Below, one piece after another: positions 14,455 through 18,146 of a stretch of DNA of 18,146 nt. The number at the start of each line of letters is the position of its first letter. Position 1 is the first letter of the stretch. The stretch comes from UBA12078 sp964556955. GTDB lineage: Bacteria; Patescibacteriota; Dojkabacteria; SC72. The notes under the pieces are model-generated. The model did not search any database and was not told the origin of the DNA. It saw only the letters and a program-made list of their open reading frames with translations. Position numbers and translations under genes: made by a program. Location of the stretch: the NCBI GenBank assembly GCA_964556955.1, contig CAZKXP010000012.1, positions 1 through 18,146 on the forward strand, given 5' to 3'.

Positions 14455-15646
14455 GGGTGGTATTCGAGTATTTACTTATATTTAGTAGTATACCAATTCC
14501 TATGAGGGATACGATAGTGCTTGATCCTCCATAGCTTACTAATGGAATTGGCATACCTGTGAGAGGTATTATCCCTACATTGGCTGCAATATTTAACAAT
14601 GTTTGTATCACGAGCCATACCGTGATACCTGCCGCAAGCAGTTTCCCTTGTTTATCCGGTGCACCCAAAGCTATTTTTAACCCTCTCCATAGGAAGCCTA
14701 ACCATGCCACTATGATTAGAGTTCCACCTAAGAAACCAAGTTCTTCGAGAATAACAGCAAATATTGAATCAGTAAATGCGGTGTTTTCTACTAGATAGCC
14801 AAATCTTTGCCTTGATTGTCCAAATCCAGTCCCGAAAAATCCTCCCGAACCAATACCAATCAATATCTGTTGCATTTGGTACCCTGTACCTTGTGGATCT
14901 GCCACTTGACCAGTGAAAAGTAAGCTTAAAAATGTAGAAACTCTTTGCAATCTATAGGGCTCAATAATGGCTGCAATTACGGCAACAGGGATTAATAGCC
15001 CGAGTACAGCGAAAGATGCAATGGTATGTATACGATCTTCTCCTGCCATTAAAAACATTATGAAGCAGGTAATACATACAACCATAGTAGTGCCCAAATC
15101 AGGCTCTAGTAAAATTAATACTGCAGCTACTCCCAATATTGCTATGAATCCAAGCAAATTTTTTATGAACCCCTCTCTAATTGCAGAACTAAAGTCTTTG
15201 TATTTGTAATCTCGTTTTGCTAACCATTGTGCCAAATACATTATTAATGTTAACTTCGCAAACTCTGCGGGTTGTATTTGTGGTAAAGAACCAATCGCAA
15301 ACCATCGTTTGGAGCCATTTGTGGCTTCTCCAAGTATAAGAACAGCTACCAGGAGCAATATGGTGATGAGAAGAGCAGGAAATGCTAATTTAAGCATTTT
15401 CCTGTAATCCCAGAAATATACAATTAGTGCGGGTACAGCTCCTACTAACAGCCAGACGATTTGAGATTTCAAAAAATAGAATTGATCGTGGAAAACTGTA
15501 TTTGCTTGATATACACTAGCATCAAAAATCATGATGGCTCCGAATATCGCCATCATAGCTACAAATATTAGAATGAATGTATCTGGTTTGTGCCCAGATA
15601 TTACCTTTTTAAGTCTTCTTTTCTGAATATTATTTTGATTGGACAT
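14432..15646 (-). CDS. ftsW: SEDS peptidoglycan glycosyltransferase FtsW
   Basis: Integral membrane SEDS polymerase of lipid II at the septum; partner of the class B PBP at 8296. About ten TM segments. Family motifs: GSKRWFAIG, QPAEFAKLTLIMYLA (125-139), LLEPDLGTTMV (179-189), YQMQQILIGIGSGGFFGTGF, and NTAFTDSIFAVILEELGFLG (288-307) with the catalytic Asp293. The last motif is usually HTDFIF, so His is Phe here. The C-terminus has GMPIPLVSYGGSS. 404 aa is typical. FtsW and RodA are similar; the dcw position next to murG makes FtsW the better call. First gene of the upstream dcw block. Confidence 0.93.
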   Translation of the reverse strand: MSNQNNIQKRRLKKVISGHKPDTFILIFVAMMAIFGAIMIFDASVYQANTVFHDQFYFLKSQIVWLLVGAVPALIVYFWDYRKMLKLAFPALLITILLLVAVLILGEATNGSKRWFAIGSLPQIQPAEFAKLTLIMYLAQWLAKRDYKYKDFSSAIREGFIKNLLGFIAILGVAAVLILLEPDLGTTMVVCITCFIMFLMAGEDRIHTIASFAVLGLLIPVAVIAAIIEPYRLQRVSTFLSLLFTGQVADPQGTGYQMQQILIGIGSGGFFGTGFGQSRQRFGYLVENTAFTDSIFAVILEELGFLGGTLIIVAWLGFLWRGLKIALGAPDKQGKLLAAGITVWLVIQTLLNIAANVGIIPLTGMPIPLVSYGGSSTIVSLIGIGILLNISKYSNTTHGQKNIT

Positions 15647-15660
15647 AGTCTGACTATTAA

Positions 15661-15678
15661 TATACTATAATTAGTATA
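15661..15678. promoter_or_regulatory. Divergent promoter with inverted repeat, ftsW / cytidylate kinase-like gene
   Basis: TATACTA-TAAT-TAGTATA (15661-15678) is a perfect 7-bp inverted repeat. It contains TATAAT (15666-15671) on the plus strand, six bases before the ATG at 15678, so that gene is predicted leaderless. On the minus strand TATAGT and TATATT lie 12-20 bp before the ftsW ATG (15646). The symmetry may be an operator or just overlapping AT-rich promoters. Confidence 0.5.
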
Positions 15679-16289
15679 TGAATCAAAAGGAAAGGCCAAA
15701 AAGTTTGGGATATCTTTTGGTGGTAGGTGGTCCTGGTGGTAGTGGGGCTTCTACAATTGCAAGGATGCTTGCGGATTATTTTTCTCTTAAGCGTATATAT
15801 GGCGGTAAGATCTTTAGATCCTTGTTGCGAAAAGCGGGGTTTGAGGATATGGATAGCGCATATACAAAAAAGAATGAAAAACTTCTAATCAAGCTAGATA
15901 AGCAGGTGGATGCCATGTTATTGGATGAGAGTAAGGAGAAGAATGTCTTAATTGAATCCAAAAATTTTGCAGCATTAGCTACTAAGAAAAAATATCCATG
16001 TACTGTGAAGATATGGATCACGGCATCATTGAATGTACGTACTCAACGAACTTTGATGAAGAATAGTATTAAGATAGATTTAAAGCATTTTCCAAAATAT
16101 TTAGAAGAAAGGAAACATCTGAAAGATAGGTATAAGATGGATTCGATGAGATACTCATCTTTGTATGGTATTAATTATGACAAGCCAGAGGAGTACAATG
16201 ATATTGTAATAGATTCTTCCAATTTAAATGAGGAAGAAACTTTTAATTTAATTTTAAAATATATTAAAGATGGTGGATATATTAAATAA
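15678..16289 (+). CDS. Cytidylate kinase-like P-loop nucleotide kinase
   Basis: P-loop kinase with Walker A GGPGGSGAST (17-26) followed by IARMLADYFSLKRIYGGKIFR, then an acidic lid region and RYSSLYGINYDKPEEYNDIVIDSS near the C-terminus. The (R)Y-GI-(N/D)Y...YDLVI(D/N)TS pattern and 203-aa length match the archaeal-type cytidylate kinases (Cmk2) that recur in CPR genomes. It would phosphorylate CMP/dCMP. AAA_33-type kinases share the P-loop, so substrate is inferred. It is preceded by TATAAT and 6 bp, and overlaps the next gene by 20 bp in a different frame. Confidence 0.75.
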   Translation: MNQKERPKSLGYLLVVGGPGGSGASTIARMLADYFSLKRIYGGKIFRSLLRKAGFEDMDSAYTKKNEKLLIKLDKQVDAMLLDESKEKNVLIESKNFAALATKKKYPCTVKIWITASLNVRTQRTLMKNSIKIDLKHFPKYLEERKHLKDRYKMDSMRYSSLYGINYDKPEEYNDIVIDSSNLNEEETFNLILKYIKDGGYIK

Positions 16290-16545
16290 TAATCCTCCTG
16301 TAAGTAACAATCCAAATCCTGTACCTAATACCCCCCCACAAACGCCAGATGTAACCCAACATATTAATCCTGTACCTAATGATGAATATTTAGTAAAAGA
16401 ACCCCCTCCACATGGATTAGATAGCTCATGGAGAAGATGGAAGTGTTTAAACTGTGGTTATGTATATGAGGGAATATTTAAGGGTGCAATGGTATGTCCA
16501 AAGTGTGGTAATGCAGACCCTGATAAGTTTGATGAAGCTGAGTAA
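16270..16545 (+). CDS. Rubredoxin-like zinc-ribbon protein with Pro/Asn-rich N-terminus
   Basis: 91 aa. The first ~45 residues are low-complexity, rich in Pro and Asn (NNNPPVSNNPNPVPNTPPQ, with VPN repeated), probably disordered. The C-terminal ~35 residues carry two CxxC knuckles: WKCLNCGYVYEG (C59, C62) and VCPKCGNADPDKFDE (C76, C79). This resembles the iron-binding C-terminal domain of rubrerythrin (CxxCGYxxxG...CPxCG...KF), but without the diiron domain. It may bind Fe for electron transfer or Zn as a structural ribbon. The start at 16270 lies inside the previous gene (20-bp overlap), suggesting coupled translation. Confidence 0.7.
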   Translation: MVDILNNNPPVSNNPNPVPNTPPQTPDVTQHINPVPNDEYLVKEPPPHGLDSSWRRWKCLNCGYVYEGIFKGAMVCPKCGNADPDKFDEAE

Positions 16546-16550
16546 TAATA

Positions 16551-16634
16551 TGCCGGGAGAGGGAATCGAACCCTCACTCTATTTCTAGAACGGGATTTTA
16601 AGTCCCGCGCGTCTGCCAATTCCGCCATCTCGGC
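16551..16634 (-). tRNA. tRNA-Leu (anticodon UAA)
   Basis: 84-nt class II tRNA. Anticodon stem CGGGA/UCCCG around loop CUUAAAA gives UAA. The long variable arm UCUA-GAAA-UAGA has a GNRA-type loop, as expected for Leu. T-arm GAGGG-UUCGAUU-CCCUC. The acceptor stem has one A5-C68 mismatch. 3'-CCA is not encoded (A73 is followed by UAU). It lies about 50 nt downstream of tRNA-Cys on the same strand. Confidence 0.95.
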
Positions 16635-16683
16635 TAAATAGATGTACGATTATTCTAATCTAAAAGGTCTTTTTATTCAATAA

Positions 16684-16759
16684 TGGAGGTGACGATGGGA
16701 TTCGGACCCATGATAGCGGTTTTGCAGACCGCGGCCTTAACCAACTTGGCTACGTCACC
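16684..16759 (-). tRNA. tRNA-Cys (anticodon GCA), C55 in T-loop
   Basis: Acceptor GGUGACG/CGUCACC fully paired, anticodon stem GCGGU/ACCGC around CUGCAAA gives GCA. Discriminator U73, as required by CysRS, then an encoded CCA (16686-16684). The T-loop is UCCGAAU, so position 55 is C rather than the near-invariant U. D-loop GG is present. It starts 4 nt after the pyk stop, so is probably cut from the pyk transcript. Confidence 0.95.
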
Positions 16760-16763
16760 GTGT

Positions 16764-18146
16764 CTATCTATTTATTACATCCTTAACAGTAACTATCTCT
16801 AAAATAGCATCTGTTTGATTATGTCTTATAGAACTACCGCTAATAATAGCAATTTTATCATTTAAATCCAACTCCCCTTGTGCATAAACAAGATCTACAG
16901 CATGTTGAGTACACTCATCTCTGTCGCTTGGAAGTGAGTTAGAATATATCCCCCTTACTCCGCTTAATATGCTATCTTGCCTTATTCGATCAATTGCTTT
17001 ACTAACTACCCATACAGGGGTATTGGGTCTGTGCCTAGTTAAACTCTGTACGGTTTGTCCAGTATTCGAAATCACAACTATAGCTTTGAGTTTTACATTT
17101 TCAGAAATATCACATAAATTTCTACAAAGTTCATCTACCTCTATGGGTGCGTCAGTATGACCATGTATTGGGTTTTGTTGTAATACAGATTCTGTCTCAA
17201 TTGCAATTTTTTGCATTATCTTTACAGCCTCTTGTGGATATTTGCCAATAGAGGTCTCTTCAGAAAGCATCAATGCATCGGTACCATCCATGATGGCATT
17301 GGCAACATCTGAAACCTCCGCTCTTGTAGGTATAGGAGATTCTTTCATAGACTGTAACATCTGTGTCGCTACTATTACGGGTTTTCCAGCATTCCTACAC
17401 TTATATATCATCTGTTTTTGTAGTATAGGAACCTTCTCGAATGGGGTTTCTAATCCTAGGTCCCCCCTAGCGATCATTATCCCATCAGCATGTGCAAGTA
17501 TTTCATCAAAGTTCTCTACCCCTTCTTTATTCTCTATCTTTGCAATCAGTTTTATATTGTGATTTCCTATTAATTCCCGAATCAGATCAATATCTTCTTT
17601 CTTGCGTATGAAGGAAAGAGAAAGAAAATCAAATCCTAAGGAGACGGCATTCGAAATATCGGTTTTGTCCTTTTCTGTGATTGCTGGGAAATCTAGGTTT
17701 ACATTGGGGATATTGACTGTTTTTCCAGGTTTTAATATTCCAGGTTGTAATACATCACAGATTACTTCTTCTCCTTTTACCTCTTTGACAACTAACTGTA
17801 TATGTCCATCATCTAAGAGTATTTTAGTATTCGGGTATACCTTCTCATGTAATCCTTTGTATGAGATTTTGAAGGTATTTGGAATTGATACGATGTCTTT
17901 AATCATTATCTCGTTGTTCAAACCTTCTACACGAATTTTGTATCCTCGTGTATCTAACATCAGACCAATTCTCGGTGAAATATGCCTTATCTCATTTGCT
18001 ACTCTTTCCAATTCTTGAAAATCTGCAAACGATGCATTGATACGAGCAATATGCATACCATTTTGATACATGGAGGATAATACTTCCGGATCCCAAGAAG
18101 ATGGGCCTATTGTAGCAATTATTTTTGTCTTAGATTCATTACGCAT
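16764..18146 (-). CDS. pyk: Pyruvate kinase, probably K+-independent type
   Basis: Last step of glycolysis, PEP + ADP to pyruvate + ATP. KIIATIGPSS (8-17); A/B domain; catalytic Lys in AKIENKEG (K203, E205); metal Asp in ARGDLG (D229); VATQMLQSM, PTRAEVSDVANAIMDGTDA and MLSEETSIGKYP; C-terminal domain to residue 460. All catalytic elements are present. Two motifs vary: the usual NFSHG is NASFA (37-41), and DTKGPEIRT is DTRGYKIRV (65-73). Lys70 replaces the Glu (muscle E117) linked to K+ use, and Val73 replaces T120. The ATG lies exactly at the window edge, so the upstream region is unseen. 460 aa is normal, and the N-terminus fits the family. Confidence 0.95.
   Translation of the reverse strand: MRNESKTKIIATIGPSSWDPEVLSSMYQNGMHIARINASFADFQELERVANEIRHISPRIGLMLDTRGYKIRVEGLNNEIMIKDIVSIPNTFKISYKGLHEKVYPNTKILLDDGHIQLVVKEVKGEEVICDVLQPGILKPGKTVNIPNVNLDFPAITEKDKTDISNAVSLGFDFLSLSFIRKKEDIDLIRELIGNHNIKLIAKIENKEGVENFDEILAHADGIMIARGDLGLETPFEKVPILQKQMIYKCRNAGKPVIVATQMLQSMKESPIPTRAEVSDVANAIMDGTDALMLSEETSIGKYPQEAVKIMQKIAIETESVLQQNPIHGHTDAPIEVDELCRNLCDISENVKLKAIVVISNTGQTVQSLTRHRPNTPVWVVSKAIDRIRQDSILSGVRGIYSNSLPSDRDECTQHAVDLVYAQGELDLNDKIAIISGSSIRHNQTDAILEIVTVKDVINR

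Noticed and set aside
1..18146. Alternative genetic code (UGA as Gly, as in Gracilibacteria/Absconditabacteria)
   Set aside because: UGA is used as a real stop (for example truB) and conserved proteins contain no in-frame UGA.
1..18146. CRISPR array, transposon, prophage or toxin-antitoxin module
   Set aside because: No regularly spaced repeats, transposase, integrase, capsid or paired small genes with toxin motifs were seen.

Overview
The window is AT-rich, uses the standard bacterial code (UGA is a stop, for example truB at 4877-4879), and is gene-dense with very short spacers. The gene content is a compact set of housekeeping proteins: a truncated-length RsmI, a PUA-less TruB, an archaeal-type cytidylate kinase-like protein, a divergent MraY and a membrane-anchored small Cys-rich protein. 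This suggests a member of the Candidate Phyla Radiation (Patescibacteria), perhaps near Dojkabacteria, Katanobacteria or Microgenomates. The phylum is an inference from gene style only, and I cannot place it more exactly. A run of ten N at 12101-12110 marks a scaffold join inside murA.

Layout. Positions 1-7246 hold housekeeping and orphan genes on both strands: tyrS (minus, cut by the window edge), an unrecognised 165-aa protein, rarA/mgsA (minus), a four-TM small membrane protein with a structured leader and a structured 3' element, a membrane-anchored methyltransferase (minus), truB-rsmI (plus, 4-bp overlap), tatD (minus), and a TM-anchored protein with two von Willebrand C-like cysteine modules. 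Positions 7232-15646 are a minus-strand dcw (division and cell wall) locus in two blocks. The upstream block is ftsW-murG-murA. The downstream block, behind its own promoter and MraZ operator, is mraZ-rsmH-ftsL-ftsI-mraY. Positions 15678-16545 hold a cytidylate kinase-like gene overlapping a rubredoxin-like zinc-ribbon gene (plus). The right edge holds pyruvate kinase followed by tRNA-Cys(GCA) and tRNA-Leu(UAA), all on the minus strand and probably one transcript.

How it works together. The dcw genes make and flip cell-wall precursors and build the septum: MurA, MraY, MurG, then FtsW and a class B PBP with FtsL. MraZ is predicted to control the downstream block through three 10-bp-spaced AGTGG boxes just upstream of its own start. 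MurB-F, Ddl and FtsQAZ are not in the window.

The strongest non-standard signals are these. (1) At most transcription units a -10 box lies only 6-9 bp before the start codon, which implies leaderless mRNAs; the exception is the small membrane-protein gene at 3148, which has a full promoter, about 170 nt of folded leader and a strong Shine-Dalgarno. (2) That gene sits between two folded RNA elements that share a GATCTAG sequence able to pair in alternative ways. (3) MraY lacks two of the three metal/catalytic aspartates of its family. (4) tRNA-Cys has C instead of U at position 55, the TruB target. (5) Pyruvate kinase has the Lys associated with K+-independent enzymes. I see no CRISPR array, transposase, phage gene or classical defence system.
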